From Photobacterium aphoticum (GTDB lineage Bacteria; Pseudomonadota; Gammaproteobacteria; Enterobacterales; Vibrionaceae): a DNA stretch of 64,000 nt. A program made the position numbers and the translations under genes. Location: NCBI RefSeq assembly GCF_001029435.1, contig NZ_LDOV01000010.1:558001-622000 (forward strand), written 5' to 3'. Positions 45,747 to 55,323 of this stretch are shown here, piece after piece. Each line of letters opens with the position of its first letter. Position 1 is the first letter of the stretch. The notes beneath the pieces were generated by a model that saw nothing but the letters and a program-made list of their open reading frames with translations, searched no databases and was not told the DNA's origin.

Positions 45747-45968
45747 ATGGAATTCACCCCATCATCACGATTACTCATTGCCGACACCGCACCCATTCTC
45801 GAGGCTTTTCTCGACAATGGCTTGCATCGTGATTTCGCAATTTACTGTCAGTTTCCATGCCATGAGACGCTGCGTCAGAAAGCAGAACAAGCACACCCTT
45901 TGTCTATTGAATTTAACGACGGCATGAAGATCACCAGTCCAACGACGATCACCTGTCTGAAAGAGTGA
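45747..45968 (+). CDS. Possible small protein, unknown function
   Basis: 73 residues. The composition looks protein-like (LLIADTAPILEAFLDNGLHR, AHPLSIEFNDGMKITSP), with two Cys and no signal peptide. No ribosome site precedes the ATG, and a competing open frame overlaps it. It fills part of the otherwise empty 45512-46005 stretch upstream of the DUF4136 gene, where I see nothing else. Confidence 0.35.
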   Translation: MEFTPSSRLLIADTAPILEAFLDNGLHRDFAIYCQFPCHETLRQKAEQAHPLSIEFNDGMKITSPTTITCLKE

Positions 45969-46005
45969 GCAAGCAAAAGATAAACCCGCAACAAGGAATC
46001 TCCCC

Positions 46006-46554
46006 ATGCGCCTACCTGTTGTTCTTATTGCGTTAAGTAGTGTATTAGCGGCATGCAGTTCTGATGTGGCCACCGACTATAGCCAGAGCACCAATTACAG
46101 TGCATTCAAAACCTACCAATTTGCTCCCAGCCAGCCTCATACCGCAACCACGCTGGATGCGGGTCGAGTCGAACAGGCCATTGCCAGTGAGTTATACCAG
46201 AAAGGATTGAGTGAGGCCTCGGCGGGCGCTGATTTGACCGTTCGTCACTCCATTATCGAACAACGTGACTACCGTTCTTACGGTACATCCTTTGGTTTTG
46301 GTTACGGTTACCGAAGCTGGGGGATGGCCTATAGTGCACCGATGGATTTTGAAGAATACCGTTATGGCAAGTTAGTAGTTGAACTGATCGATAATGCCAA
46401 TAACCAGATTGTTTGGCGGGCGATTTCACGGAAAAAACTGACGGAATCCATGAGTACGAATTCTCGTCGTCAATTCATTGATGGGCAGATTCATGAAATG
46501 TTCAAGGAATACCCACCCAATCAGGTAACGGCAAGCAGTACCAGCAGCTACTAG
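46006..46554 (+). CDS. DUF4136-type lipoprotein
   Basis: 182 residues, AAGGA before the ATG. Lipoprotein signal with lipobox VLAAC. The mature start DVATDYSQSTNYSAFKTYQF and the later LVVELIDNANNQIVWRA are typical of DUF4136 lipoproteins. A Gly/Tyr/Ser-rich loop occurs in the middle (SFGFGYGYRSWG). Function is unknown; envelope location is predicted. Confidence 0.88.
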   Translation: MRLPVVLIALSSVLAACSSDVATDYSQSTNYSAFKTYQFAPSQPHTATTLDAGRVEQAIASELYQKGLSEASAGADLTVRHSIIEQRDYRSYGTSFGFGYGYRSWGMAYSAPMDFEEYRYGKLVVELIDNANNQIVWRAISRKKLTESMSTNSRRQFIDGQIHEMFKEYPPNQVTASSTSSY

Positions 46555-46628
46555 CAACCGTTATTCCCGGTAAAGCGGTATGATCACCAATAGAGCAAGT
46601 CCCCAAAGTGGCTCTCAAAGACAAGATC

Positions 46629-46656
46629 AAAAAAGCCTGACAGTGTCAGGCTTTTT
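46629..46656. terminator. Bidirectional terminator between DUF4136 gene and aroG
   Basis: AAAAGCCTGA (46631-46640) pairs with TCAGGCTTTT (46646-46655), 5-nt loop, A run left and T run right. Confidence 0.88.
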
Positions 46657-46690
46657 ATGGTGTGACAGGCTTTGTCGCACTACGGAAAGA

Positions 46691-47746
46691 TTATCCGTTC
46701 TGACGACGCGTCTTCACATTATCAGCTAACTGTCGCAGTACGTTTTCCGTATCTGCCCAGCCGATACACGCATCGGTAATACTTTGACCGTACGTTGGTG
46801 TCTGACCTTCTACGATGTCCTGACGGCCTTCAACCAGATGGCTTTCAATCATCACACCGAAAATGGCTTTATTACCTGCTGCAATCTGCTGACCGACATC
46901 TTCTGCCACCAGCATCTGACGCTGGTACTGTTTCAGGCTATTGGCATGACTGAAGTCAATCATGACCTTTTGACGCAACCCTGCACTTGCCAGCTGATCC
47001 GTAATACCCGCAACATGCTCTTGGCTGTAGTTTGGCTCTTTACCGCCACGCAAAATGATGTGGCAATCTTCATTACCGGCTGTTGAAACAATCGCAGAAT
47101 GACCAAACTTCGTCACAGACAGGAAATGGTGTGGCGCACTGGATGAACCAATCGCATCGGTCGCGATTTTAATGTTGCCGTCTGTGCCGTTTTTAAAACC
47201 AACCGGACAAGACAGACCGGAAGCCAATTCACGGTGAACTTGCGATTCTGTGGTACGGGCACCAATCGCGCCCCAGCTGATCAAGTCACCCATGTACTGT
47301 GGCGTGATCATATCCAAGAACTCACCAGCTGTCGGGACACCGGCATCGGTAATATCCAATAACAACTTACGGCCAATGCGCAAACCGTCATTCAATTTAA
47401 AGCTGTTATCCATGTACGGATCGTTGATCAGCCCTTTCCAGCCTACCGTAGTACGCGGCTTTTCAAAGTACACACGCATGACGACTTCTAGCTCACCCTT
47501 AAGTTCATCTCGCAGTGATTTGAGTTTTTTGCCGTATTCCAATGCCGCGACAGGATCGTGGATTGAACATGGGCCAACAATCACTAGCAGGCGATCATCT
47601 TCATCGTTAAGAATTTTATGAATCGCCTGACGCGCCTGATAAACCGTTTTAGAAGCGACTTCCGTCGCCGGGAAACGCTCTAGTACAGCCACAGGTGGGA
47701 GCAGTTCTTTAATTTCGCGAATACGCACATCATCGGTTTTGTACAT
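46691..47746 (-). CDS. aroG: 3-deoxy-7-phosphoheptulonate (DAHP) synthase, AroG type
   Basis: 351 residues from the ATG at 47746 (AGGAAG 5 nt upstream); the frame runs 22 codons further. It is nearly colinear with E. coli AroG: IREIKELLPPVAVLERFPAT, LVIVGPCSIHDPVAALEY, GLINDPYMDNSFKLNDGLR, SWGAIGARTTESQVHRELAS, VMIDFSHANSLKQ. It condenses PEP and erythrose 4-phosphate, the first shikimate step, and the AroG type is usually feedback-inhibited by Phe. A TyrR box lies 85-102 bp upstream of the start. Confidence 0.95.
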   Translation of the reverse strand: MYKTDDVRIREIKELLPPVAVLERFPATEVASKTVYQARQAIHKILNDEDDRLLVIVGPCSIHDPVAALEYGKKLKSLRDELKGELEVVMRVYFEKPRTTVGWKGLINDPYMDNSFKLNDGLRIGRKLLLDITDAGVPTAGEFLDMITPQYMGDLISWGAIGARTTESQVHRELASGLSCPVGFKNGTDGNIKIATDAIGSSSAPHHFLSVTKFGHSAIVSTAGNEDCHIILRGGKEPNYSQEHVAGITDQLASAGLRQKVMIDFSHANSLKQYQRQMLVAEDVGQQIAAGNKAIFGVMIESHLVEGRQDIVEGQTPTYGQSITDACIGWADTENVLRQLADNVKTRRQNG

Positions 47747-47830
47747 GGTTACTTCCTGAATCAACTCTGTTAGCCGTAAATCTGACTCAATAAACCTCAC
47801 CGTTAAACTCACGCTGTAAAAAAGCGCAAG

Positions 47831-47848
47831 GCGTAAATAATGGTTTAC
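47831..47848. promoter_or_regulatory. TyrR box upstream of aroG
   Basis: CGTAAA-TAATGG-TTTACA matches the TyrR consensus TGTAAA-N6-TTTACA at 11 of 12 positions. A weaker half-matching site, TTACAA-GAATTT-TTTACA, adjoins at 47844-47861. The rest of the gap to 48112 is AT-rich and should hold the divergent promoters of aroG and the ABC operon. Confidence 0.75.
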
Positions 47849-48112
47849 AAGAATTTTTTACAGTAATTTCTACATCCAATTGACTTTAACTTATCTTCAT
47901 TCTATGACCAGTGCAAACACTAATTCGTCGAATGTCACATTTTTTTCATTCTAGTCCTCATTTTCCCTATCCAGCCCATAAATTAGACGATTTGATCATT
48001 CCCTGTTGAATAATTCATGCTAAATACTGATTAATAGAACATTACTTTGAAATCTTTCTTTCAAAGCAATAACATAAGTTCAATAATTTTTCGTGCCACC
48101 AAGGTTAATCAC

Positions 48113-48850
48113 ATGGCTGAAGATGCGGTCATTGCATTTCGCAATATTGATAAATGGTATGGAGATTTCCATGCGCTTAAAAATATTAACCTCACGGTCA
48201 CGCGTGGTGAAAAACTGGTTGTGTGTGGGCCATCCGGTTCCGGTAAATCCACATTAATCCGCTGTATCAATGGATTGGAAAAGTTCGACCAAGGCACGCT
48301 TACTGTCGCGGGCCACCCACTGGATAAACGCCACCTGCACGGTATTCGCGGCAAAGTGGGGATGGTGTTCCAACACTTCCATTTATTCCCGCATATGACA
48401 GTACGCGAGAACCTGACTCTCGCTCCCCGTCGCACGCTGAAACTGTCTGCCAAAGAAGCGGATGCTTTAGCGATGGAATACCTGGAACGCGTTCACATTG
48501 CCCATCAAGCCGATAAGTACCCCGCGCAACTTTCTGGCGGCCAACAACAACGTGTCGCTATCGCCCGCTCTTTGTGTATGAAGCCCGACATTTTGCTGTT
48601 TGATGAGCCGACATCCGCACTCGATCCCGAGATGATCCGCGAAGTACTCGACGTGATGAAAAACCTGGCGCATGAAGGGATGACCATGGTGTGTGTGACG
48701 CACGAAATGGGCTTCGCCCGTCAGGTCGCCGATCGTGTCGTGTTTATGGATGAAGGGGAAATCATTGAAGTGGCGCCACCTGCACAATTGTTCGATAGCC
48801 CGCAACACCCGCGTACACAGCAATTCTTGCAACAAATTTTAAGTTACTGA
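48113..48850 (+). CDS. Polar amino acid ABC transporter, ATP-binding subunit
   Basis: 245 residues from the ATG at 48113 (AAGG 8 nt upstream); an ATG 22 codons earlier is in frame. Walker A is GPSGSGKS, the signature is [15 protein letters not shown], Walker B is [14 protein letters not shown] and the switch His is in VCVTHEMGF. It matches the GltL/AapP/GlnQ group of polar amino acid importers. First gene of a four-gene operon, 14 bp before the first permease. Confidence 0.94.
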   Translation: MAEDAVIAFRNIDKWYGDFHALKNINLTVTRGEKLVVCGPSGSGKSTLIRCINGLEKFDQGTLTVAGHPLDKRHLHGIRGKVGMVFQHFHLFPHMTVRENLTLAPRRTLKLSAKEADALAMEYLERVHIAHQADKYPAQLSGGQQQRVAIARSLCMKPDILLFDEPTSALDPEMIREVLDVMKNLAHEGMTMVCVTHEMGFARQVADRVVFMDEGEIIEVAPPAQLFDSPQHPRTQQFLQQILSY

Positions 48851-48864
48851 GTGCGGGAGAAAAC

Positions 48865-49689
48865 ATGCATCAATCCCCCACCACATCTCATACACACACT
48901 GCATTTCGCATCGTAAAACCTGTTTTGTCAGGCTTGGTGCAAATCGCCATTGTCGCGGGCGCCTTGTATTGGTTATTACAGAGCGGTGCTGAAGCGATGA
49001 ACTATCGCTGGCAATGGTATCGCATTCCGCAATACCTCTGGTTTGTCGAAGACGGTGAATGGTTCCCTGCCGAATTACTGGAAGGATTACGCGTCACGCT
49101 GGAAATTTCCGCTGTCAGTTTGCTCTGCACCTTGGCTATCGGTTTGATCACGGCGTTGCTTCGCCTGTCCGATTCCATTGTCGGGCGTGCTCTCGCGCGC
49201 GGTTACATTGAGCTGATCCGTAATACCCCGCTGCTCGTCCAAATCTACCTGCTGTATTTTGTCTTTGGCCCTATGCTGGGCTTAGAGCGCTTTACCACAG
49301 CGGTATTGGCATTGTCTCTGTTTCAAGGTGCCTATACCGCCGAGATCTTCCGAGCCGGTTTAAACAGTATCGATCGTGGACAGTTTGAAGCGAGTGACAG
49401 CTTAGGACTCAGCACGTTCGACAAATACCGCTTCGTGATTTTGCCACAAGTGGTCCGTCGCATTTTGCCCCCACTGACAAACGAAGCCGTCTCACTGGTT
49501 AAAAACTCTTCCATTGTCAGCGTCATGGCCATTTTTGACCTGACCACTGAAGGGCGAAATATCGTCGCCGACACCGCCATGCCCTTTGAAGTGTGGTTCA
49601 CCGTGGCGGCCATCTATTTGTGTGTCACCCTTGCGTTATCCGGTTTAGCCGCGTGGCTTGCTCACCGTTTTGCGACTCAACCTCATTAA
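48865..49689 (+). CDS. Polar amino acid ABC transporter, permease 1
   Basis: 274 residues; GGGAG before the ATG. About five membrane helices. The HisM/GlnP-type permease core begins at LLEGLRVTLEISAVSLL, with YIELIRNTPLLVQIYLLYFV and the EAA coupling loop FEASDSLGLSTFDKYRFVILPQ that docks on the ATPase. The long N-terminus before the core (about 70 residues) suggests the AapQ-like subunit. It pairs with the second permease at 50611-51537. Confidence 0.93.
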   Translation: MHQSPTTSHTHTAFRIVKPVLSGLVQIAIVAGALYWLLQSGAEAMNYRWQWYRIPQYLWFVEDGEWFPAELLEGLRVTLEISAVSLLCTLAIGLITALLRLSDSIVGRALARGYIELIRNTPLLVQIYLLYFVFGPMLGLERFTTAVLALSLFQGAYTAEIFRAGLNSIDRGQFEASDSLGLSTFDKYRFVILPQVVRRILPPLTNEAVSLVKNSSIVSVMAIFDLTTEGRNIVADTAMPFEVWFTVAAIYLCVTLALSGLAAWLAHRFATQPH

Positions 49690-49797
49690 GCATGCCATAG
49701 AAAATGGCAATTAACCGTACCATCGCACGTATTACAACAACATTTATATGGCCGCATTACGTGGCTGACTTTTTTAAAATCACAGGAGAATGGAAGC

Positions 49798-50607
49798 ATG
49801 AAACGTCTTTTTTCTGCCTTTTTAGCCATGGCAATCCTCGCCACGGCCACCATCGCGCAAGCGGCTGAGAAATCTACCCTAACCGAAATTAAAGAGCGTG
49901 GCACCTTACGTGTCGGCTTATCGACTTTTGTACCTTGGGCCATGCGTGACAAACAAGGCGAATTGGTCGGCTTTGAAGTCGATGTCGCGCGCCGTTTAGC
50001 CAGCGATGCCGGTTTGAAAGTTGAATTCATCCCAACCGCTTGGGACGGCATTATTCCTGCCCTGCTTGCAGGCAAATTTGATGTGATCATTGGCGGTCTG
50101 TCTATTACGCCAGAGCGCAACCTCAGCGTACTGTTTACTGCACCGTATGCCCATTCTGGTGTGCAATTAGCGGCTAACAAAGAAATGGCTGGCGATAAAG
50201 CCACCATTGCTGATTACAACAAACGCAGCGTCACACTGGCGGTTCGCCGTGGTGCCTTTACGGTACAAACGGCGAAGAAATACTTCCCGAAAGCCAAACT
50301 GCGCCAGTTTGATGATGAAGCACAAGCCTTCCAGGAAGTGCTCAACGGTAATGCGCACGCGGTACTGGCGTCATCACCGAAACCAGAGCAAATGACGATC
50401 ACGTACAAAGACAAATTGTACTTGCCGTTTACTGAGCGCCTGAGCCGCGGATCTGAAGCTTTTGCGATTCGTCAGGGCGAATTTGATTTGCTGAACTTCT
50501 TCAACAACTGGATCCTACTACGCACCGAAGACGGTTGGCTGAAAGAGCGTCACGATTACTGGTTCACTACTCTGGATTGGCAGAACCAAGTAGCAGAAGG
50601 ACAATAA
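49798..50607 (+). CDS. Polar amino acid ABC transporter, periplasmic binding protein
   Basis: 269 residues; AGGAG upstream. A signal peptide ends at IAQAAE. The mature protein is a type II binding protein: RGTLRVGLSTFVPWAMRDKQGELVGFEVDVA (abridged), FDVIIGGLSITPERNLSVLF with the carboxylate-binding Arg. Ligand is likely glutamate, aspartate or a similar amino acid, not determined. It sits between the two permeases, after a 108-bp gap with a small hairpin (GCCAT/ATGGC, 49694-49708). Confidence 0.93.
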   Translation: MKRLFSAFLAMAILATATIAQAAEKSTLTEIKERGTLRVGLSTFVPWAMRDKQGELVGFEVDVARRLASDAGLKVEFIPTAWDGIIPALLAGKFDVIIGGLSITPERNLSVLFTAPYAHSGVQLAANKEMAGDKATIADYNKRSVTLAVRRGAFTVQTAKKYFPKAKLRQFDDEAQAFQEVLNGNAHAVLASSPKPEQMTITYKDKLYLPFTERLSRGSEAFAIRQGEFDLLNFFNNWILLRTEDGWLKERHDYWFTTLDWQNQVAEGQ

Positions 50608-50610
50608 GTC

Positions 50611-51537
50611 TTGGCGCACGTGGACTCTCAAACACACACGCAAACCGTGTCGAGGAAACCTGCCTCGACACGTTGGCGTCTTAACACGTTAGACGGCATC
50701 CTGCTGGTGATTATTGCGGGGTTTGCCGTCTGGCTCTATGCCCGTTCGGCCGTCGGTATCCATTATCAATGGCACTGGGAAAAAGCGTTTAGCCTGATCT
50801 TCAGTCAAGGGGCCAACGGTGAATTGCCCTACTTCTTCCAAGGATTGATTGCGACCATTCGCCTGAGCCTATGGGGAATGGTGTTTGCTGGCCTATTGGG
50901 GTTGTGCCTGGCGCTGGCAAGGCGCTCACCATGGCAGGTTTTACGTTTGCCGGCACAGGCTTATATCCAGCTGGTACGCAACATTCCGCCACTGGTCTTT
51001 GTGTTCATCTTCTACTTTTTCATTTCCAGCCAATTGATCCCAGCACTGGGCTTAAGTGACATCCTGCGTAATCACAGTGATGCGATCAATCCGTTGCAAG
51101 CCTGGCTATTTGGCCCAGCAAAATTGTGGGAAAACCTGTTTTCAGGCGTATTATGTGTGGGACTGATCGCCGCTGCATACATTGCCGAAGTGATCCGTTC
51201 GGGGATTGACGCCATCCCTAAAGGCCAATGGGAAGCGGCCGATTCTTTAGGGCTCAGTCGTTGGGATCGCTTTCGTTTTGTGATTTTCCCACAAGCACTG
51301 AGTGGCATTGTGCCGCCGCTTGCCGGGCAATTTATCTCACTGGTGAAAGACTCATCGATCATCTCGCTGATCTCTATTCAGGAGCTTACCTTTGTGGGAA
51401 GCGAGATCGCGAACTCATCGGGTTTGATTTTTGAAATCTGGTTGCTGGTAGGCGCAGGTTATTTGGCATTATGTCTGGTATTGTCTTTCTTGTTCAGCAA
51501 ACTGGAACAACGCAGCCAGCGCCATACTGTGCGTTAA
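50611..51537 (+). CDS. Polar amino acid ABC transporter, permease 2
   Basis: 308 residues starting with TTG 3 nt after the binding protein stop (AAGGA 9 nt upstream); a GTG three codons later is an alternative. Permease core FFQGLIATIRLSLWGMVFAG, YIQLVRNIPPLVFVFIFYFF and EAA loop WEAADSLGLSRWDRFRFVIF. It has an extra loop between helices (about residues 150-180), as in AapM-like proteins. With permease 1 it forms the heterodimeric channel. The operon ends at the strong hairpin at 51565-51595. Confidence 0.92.
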   Translation: MAHVDSQTHTQTVSRKPASTRWRLNTLDGILLVIIAGFAVWLYARSAVGIHYQWHWEKAFSLIFSQGANGELPYFFQGLIATIRLSLWGMVFAGLLGLCLALARRSPWQVLRLPAQAYIQLVRNIPPLVFVFIFYFFISSQLIPALGLSDILRNHSDAINPLQAWLFGPAKLWENLFSGVLCVGLIAAAYIAEVIRSGIDAIPKGQWEAADSLGLSRWDRFRFVIFPQALSGIVPPLAGQFISLVKDSSIISLISIQELTFVGSEIANSSGLIFEIWLLVGAGYLALCLVLSFLFSKLEQRSQRHTVR

Positions 51538-51564
51538 GACAGACACAAACAAGCCATTCAAACG

Positions 51565-51595
51565 AAAAACGGGAGCACTCATCGCTCCCGTTTTT
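51565..51595. terminator. Terminator of the amino acid ABC operon
   Basis: AAAAACGGGAGC (51565-51576) pairs with GCTCCCGTTTTT (51584-51595), 7-nt loop. It also fits the convergent acetyltransferase gene, which ends nine bases later. Confidence 0.9.
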
Positions 51596-51603
51596 AATGG
51601 ATG

Positions 51604-52137
51604 TTATTGGCTTCGCTTAATTTGGAATATCGACAGCTTACGGTTGTGCTGTTCACGATCGCCGATGTGCTCCATCCCGATCTTCTTCATGACCTGACGG
51701 GCGGACATATTGCGGATCGCGGTAAACCCGATGATGCTGCTAAATCCCCCTTCCCTGAAGCCATACTCCAAAATCGCTTTACCGATTTCCGTCGCATAAC
51801 CTTGATGCCAATGCTCTTCGCAAATCGTCCATTCGATTTCCGCGATAGCATCATCTTCACCATAGGGATTGAGGCCAACACGACCAATAAGTGTGTGACA
51901 ATCTGTCAAAATGAGCGGGCAGTTAAAATACCCCGCTTTCCATTTCCAGCCAGATTTGTTGGAGTGAAACCAATCCAGAACCGCGCGGGCTTTGTCTTCC
52001 GTCCACGGCGCTTCTTCCGTATAGGTATGCACCGATTGGTTAGACATAATTTTGTGCAGGCTAGCTAAATCACCTTCATGCCACGGTCGGACATAAAGAC
52101 GAGGCGTACGAATACTCGGCGAAATATCTAGTTCCAT
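51604..52137 (-). CDS. GNAT acetyltransferase, RimJ/RimL-like
   Basis: 177 residues. Three ATG codons follow AGAGG; I chose the last (52137) for spacing. The sequence SIRTPRLYVRPWHEGDLASL is the classic RimJ/RimL/YdaF-type start, and HWHQGYATEIGKAILEYGF the acetyl-CoA loop, with NMSARQVMKKIGMEH near the end. Targets of this group are protein N-termini, spermidine or small molecules; not resolved here. Confidence 0.9.
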   Translation of the reverse strand: MELDISPSIRTPRLYVRPWHEGDLASLHKIMSNQSVHTYTEEAPWTEDKARAVLDWFHSNKSGWKWKAGYFNCPLILTDCHTLIGRVGLNPYGEDDAIAEIEWTICEEHWHQGYATEIGKAILEYGFREGGFSSIIGFTAIRNMSARQVMKKIGMEHIGDREQHNRKLSIFQIKRSQ

Positions 52138-52348
52138 CATCATCCCTCTTTTATCTGCAGAGCGTTGTACGCCCAAGCGGCATACAACGATCAGTGCCTG
52201 ACGACAGATTGATGCGTATTATCCTTGTCAGTTTGCAGGTGCATGACCCGCAAACTTAACGATATTCACGAAGGCGCCGGATAACCGTACTAACTAGTCA
52301 CAGACTTACGGTGACTCGCCTGCGGTAATGGATTTACCGTGATGGATA
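52138..52348. other. Intergenic region with three consecutive hairpins
   Basis: Three stems lie between cobQ and the acetyltransferase gene: GTTTGC/GCAAAC with inner GGT/ACC (52231-52255), AGTCAC/GTGACT (52296-52316) and CGGTAA/TTACCG (52323-52339). None has a T tract. They could be a cobQ 3' end structure or leader of the next gene. I see no B12 box or TPP motif. Confidence 0.45.
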
Positions 52349-53827
52349 TTAACGGGCGAATTTATCCGCCCACTCCGGCCACAATTTGGTTAGATCCATG
52401 TGTGCTTCTATCACATCAGCCACTTGGTCTATCCCTCGCTCTCTCAGTGCATCAAAGTCAGGCGTTTGTGTCGCAGCGAGCCCCGCCCAATGCAAAATGG
52501 CATCACAAGCTGCTTGCTGCTCAAAAATGCCGTGCAGGTACGTACCGAACACTTGTCCATCCACACCCAATTGACCATCTGGCCCATCAGGAAGCGACAC
52601 CGGAGCATCGTTCAGTACCCCTTCCGTTACACCAGCATGGATTTCATAACCTCTTACTGGCACGGTCGGCTGGTCCGGTAACGTCAACGTTCCGTTCACC
52701 AGCTTCAGCTGTTTATGCGGTGCCAGAACGGTCGATGTTTGTAAGTAACCCAAACCAGTGCTGGTTCCCGGCTCGCCTTCGATACCGTCAGGATCAGCGA
52801 TGGATTCACCCAACATTTGGTAACCACCACAAATACCCATCACCTTGCCGCCTAAGCGTAAATGACGTGCAATTTGTTGATCCCAACCCTGCGCTTTTAA
52901 GTAGGCAAGATCACTGCGAACACTTTTAGTGCCTGGAATAATAATAAGATCAGATGGCGGAATTTGCTCACCTTTACCGACAAATTGCAGATTAACCTGC
53001 GGATGCATACGCAACGGATCGAAGTCAGTATGATTACTTACGCGGGTCAAAACAGGGACGGCAACACGTAATTGCTCGCCTTCTGCATCCACTTGCTGGG
53101 CATCAATCGCATCTTCCGCTTCCAGCATTAAACCGTGAATATACGGCAACACACCCAACACCGGTTTGCCGGTTTTTTCTTCCAGCCAATCCAAGCCCGA
53201 TTCCAGCAATTTAATGTCACCACGGAAGCGGTTAATCACAAAACCTATTACGCGATCTTGCTCGGACTGTGACAACAAGGCCAAGGTGCCATACAAATGA
53301 GCAAACACCCCACCACGATCAATGTCAGCCACGATGATCACCGGCACATCAGCATTTTCAGCAAAGCCCATGTTCGCCACATCGTTTTCACGCAGGTTGA
53401 TTTCCGCCGGGCTCCCCGCCCCTTCAATGATGACGGTCTCAAACTCCTGCTGTAGCAAGTCGAAAGATTCCATAATCGGCGTCATCACCACTTTTTTGTA
53501 GTTGTGATACCCCACCGCATCCATATCGGCTAAAGCTTTGCCTTGCACAATCACTTGCGCGCCGACATCGGTATTCGGTTTCAACAGCACCGGATTCATA
53601 TGGACGGTTGGCTCAACACGACAGGCTTGCGCTTGTACAGCCTGTGCACGGCCAATTTCGCCGCCATCTTTCGTCACCGCACTGTTCAGCGCCATGTTTT
53701 GTGATTTAAACGGTGCGACCTTGATCCCCCGTCGAGCCAGCACTCGGCACAAGCCGGCTGCCAATACGCTTTTCCCTGCATCCGAGGTGGTGCCCTGTAC
53801 CATCAGCGCTTTTATTGTAGGTTGCAT
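52349..53827 (-). CDS. cobQ: Cobyric acid synthase
   Basis: 492 residues from the ATG at 53827 ([20 protein letters not shown]); the frame extends 14 codons upstream. The N-terminal ATP-binding amidoligase domain has [21 protein letters not shown] (abridged), and NMALNSAVT. The C-terminal class I glutamine amidotransferase has the nucleophile Cys in [13 protein letters not shown] and the His in GTYLHGIFE. It amidates four side chains of adenosylcobyrinic acid a,c-diamide. Last of three cobalamin genes cobU-cobC-cobQ. Confidence 0.95.
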   Translation of the reverse strand: MQPTIKALMVQGTTSDAGKSVLAAGLCRVLARRGIKVAPFKSQNMALNSAVTKDGGEIGRAQAVQAQACRVEPTVHMNPVLLKPNTDVGAQVIVQGKALADMDAVGYHNYKKVVMTPIMESFDLLQQEFETVIIEGAGSPAEINLRENDVANMGFAENADVPVIIVADIDRGGVFAHLYGTLALLSQSEQDRVIGFVINRFRGDIKLLESGLDWLEEKTGKPVLGVLPYIHGLMLEAEDAIDAQQVDAEGEQLRVAVPVLTRVSNHTDFDPLRMHPQVNLQFVGKGEQIPPSDLIIIPGTKSVRSDLAYLKAQGWDQQIARHLRLGGKVMGICGGYQMLGESIADPDGIEGEPGTSTGLGYLQTSTVLAPHKQLKLVNGTLTLPDQPTVPVRGYEIHAGVTEGVLNDAPVSLPDGPDGQLGVDGQVFGTYLHGIFEQQAACDAILHWAGLAATQTPDFDALRERGIDQVADVIEAHMDLTKLWPEWADKFAR

Positions 53828-53930
53828 TGTTTTCTCGCTTATTTGTTCGCGCGTCATGTTGCGCGCCAATCTTTTAATCTTGTGTGCTTTTAACGCTTAG
53901 CGTGCTTTTACGCTCGGCATTCATTGACGC

Positions 53931-54554
53931 TTAAAATTGTTGCTCAACCGGCCATTGGATCTGTGGCCAGTGTCTACCATCTTGATCGGTATAAACCGTG
54001 ACGCGGTAACGGGCAGCATACGGCAAATCGATGCGTTGCAGATAACCGGCATTTTCGGGCATATCAAGCAAAATACGCATCAGCTGTTTCATCACTCCCG
54101 CATGCGTCACCAATAATACACGCTTGCCGTGACAGACACGCAGTAAGTCCTGCCAGGCCGCCTGAATACGGGCATCAAAGGCTTGTAAGGTCTCACCAGT
54201 ATGCGGCGTACCCGCCCAAGGGTTGGCCCAGTATTGGCCTAACGTCTCACCCAGACTATCCCACAATGCCTGGTGGCTCTGTCCGTCCCAATCACCAAAG
54301 TCCATTTCCATCCATTCGGGAGCGTGATGGTGAGGCACGGCTTGCTGAATAGCAAACTGCTCCGCAAAGACCTGACAGCGTTTTAATGGCGATGTCACCA
54401 CGTACTCAACATCCGTCAATCCCTGCACGGCGCGAGCCATTTGTGCCAAACCTTCTTCGGTAATAGCAAAATCCGTATGGCCACGTAAACAGCCGTGACC
54501 GTCCGGCAGGCCATGTCGCAAAATATCAATACGTGTAATCACACCATTATCCAT
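53931..54554 (-). CDS. cobC: Alpha-ribazole phosphatase-like histidine phosphatase
   Basis: 207 residues; AGGAGAGG before the ATG. The phosphohistidine motif is LRHGLPDGHG, with a second Arg in SPLKRC, an acidic E-M-D-F-G-D-W-D-G segment and the second His in LVTHAGVMKQL. The family includes CobC, which dephosphorylates alpha-ribazole 5'-phosphate or adenosylcobalamin phosphate. Placement between cobU and cobQ supports that role over a general phosphoglycerate mutase-like function. Confidence 0.88.
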   Translation of the reverse strand: MDNGVITRIDILRHGLPDGHGCLRGHTDFAITEEGLAQMARAVQGLTDVEYVVTSPLKRCQVFAEQFAIQQAVPHHHAPEWMEMDFGDWDGQSHQALWDSLGETLGQYWANPWAGTPHTGETLQAFDARIQAAWQDLLRVCHGKRVLLVTHAGVMKQLMRILLDMPENAGYLQRIDLPYAARYRVTVYTDQDGRHWPQIQWPVEQQF

Positions 54555-54602
54555 ATTGCCTCTCCTGATTGACGTGTTGGCATTGCGTTGAATGAAGTCC
54601 CA

Positions 54603-55127
54603 TCATGCCGTGTCTTTTAATACCTGCGGGATCCCTGCTGTCACAAAGGTGACGCGATCCACTTGTTTCGCTAACGCTTGGTGCAGCCAGCCGCTTTCAT
54701 CCACGAAACGACGTGACATTTCCCCCATCGGGACGATGCCTTGGCCGACTTCATTACTGACGAAAATGACATGGCCTTGCACACTGTCCAGCACCGACAA
54801 TAAAGCCGCTTTTTGTTCGGGCCAATCTGTATCCAGATCGCGGTTAAACAAGCAGTTGGTCAGCCACAAGGTTAAGCAGTCCACCAATAAGCAACGATCA
54901 GGGTGATCATAGGCGCGAAGGGTCTCCGCTAAGGTGATCGGCGTTTCAACCAATTGCCACTCTGCGGGGCGGTCTTGTTGATGACGCACAATACGTTCAG
55001 CCATTTCTTCATCACCGGCCGTTGCGGTAGCAATGTAGACAACCTGCTTGCCAGATTGCATGGCCTGCCACTCTGCATGGCTGCTTTTTCCTGAGCGCGC
55101 ACCGCCCAGAATCAGTTCTGTTGTCAC
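54603..55127 (-). CDS. cobU: Adenosylcobinamide kinase / guanylyltransferase
   Basis: 174 residues with a GTG start (AGGT 7 nt upstream). The P-loop is ILGGARSGKS, followed by VVYIATATAGDEEMAERI with the kinase/GMP-acceptor region, LLVDCLTLWLTN and FVSNEVGQGIVPMG. The bifunctional enzyme activates adenosylcobinamide as the GDP derivative for CobS. It heads the cobU-cobC-cobQ cluster. cobS is not in the window and no cobalamin riboswitch is seen upstream. Confidence 0.94.
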   Translation of the reverse strand: MTTELILGGARSGKSSHAEWQAMQSGKQVVYIATATAGDEEMAERIVRHQQDRPAEWQLVETPITLAETLRAYDHPDRCLLVDCLTLWLTNCLFNRDLDTDWPEQKAALLSVLDSVQGHVIFVSNEVGQGIVPMGEMSRRFVDESGWLHQALAKQVDRVTFVTAGIPQVLKDTA

Positions 55128-55323
55128 TGTGTAACCTGCATCTGAAATATCGAGGAGTTATTCCTTATCATTCTAAAAAACTTTTCACTAACAACAACTG
55201 ATTTATTACGCATATCTCGTTGCGGACACAATTTTAAAGATGAACGCAATCTGAATATTCCCCTCAGAATTCATTCACATGCCGTGTTGTTTAATACAAC
55301 CATCAACACAAGGAGATAGAACG

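Noticed and set aside
52138-52348. Cobalamin or TPP riboswitch near cobQ
   Set aside because: The hairpins lack the B12 box and the CTGAGA core of TPP elements, and lie after cobQ rather than before cobU.
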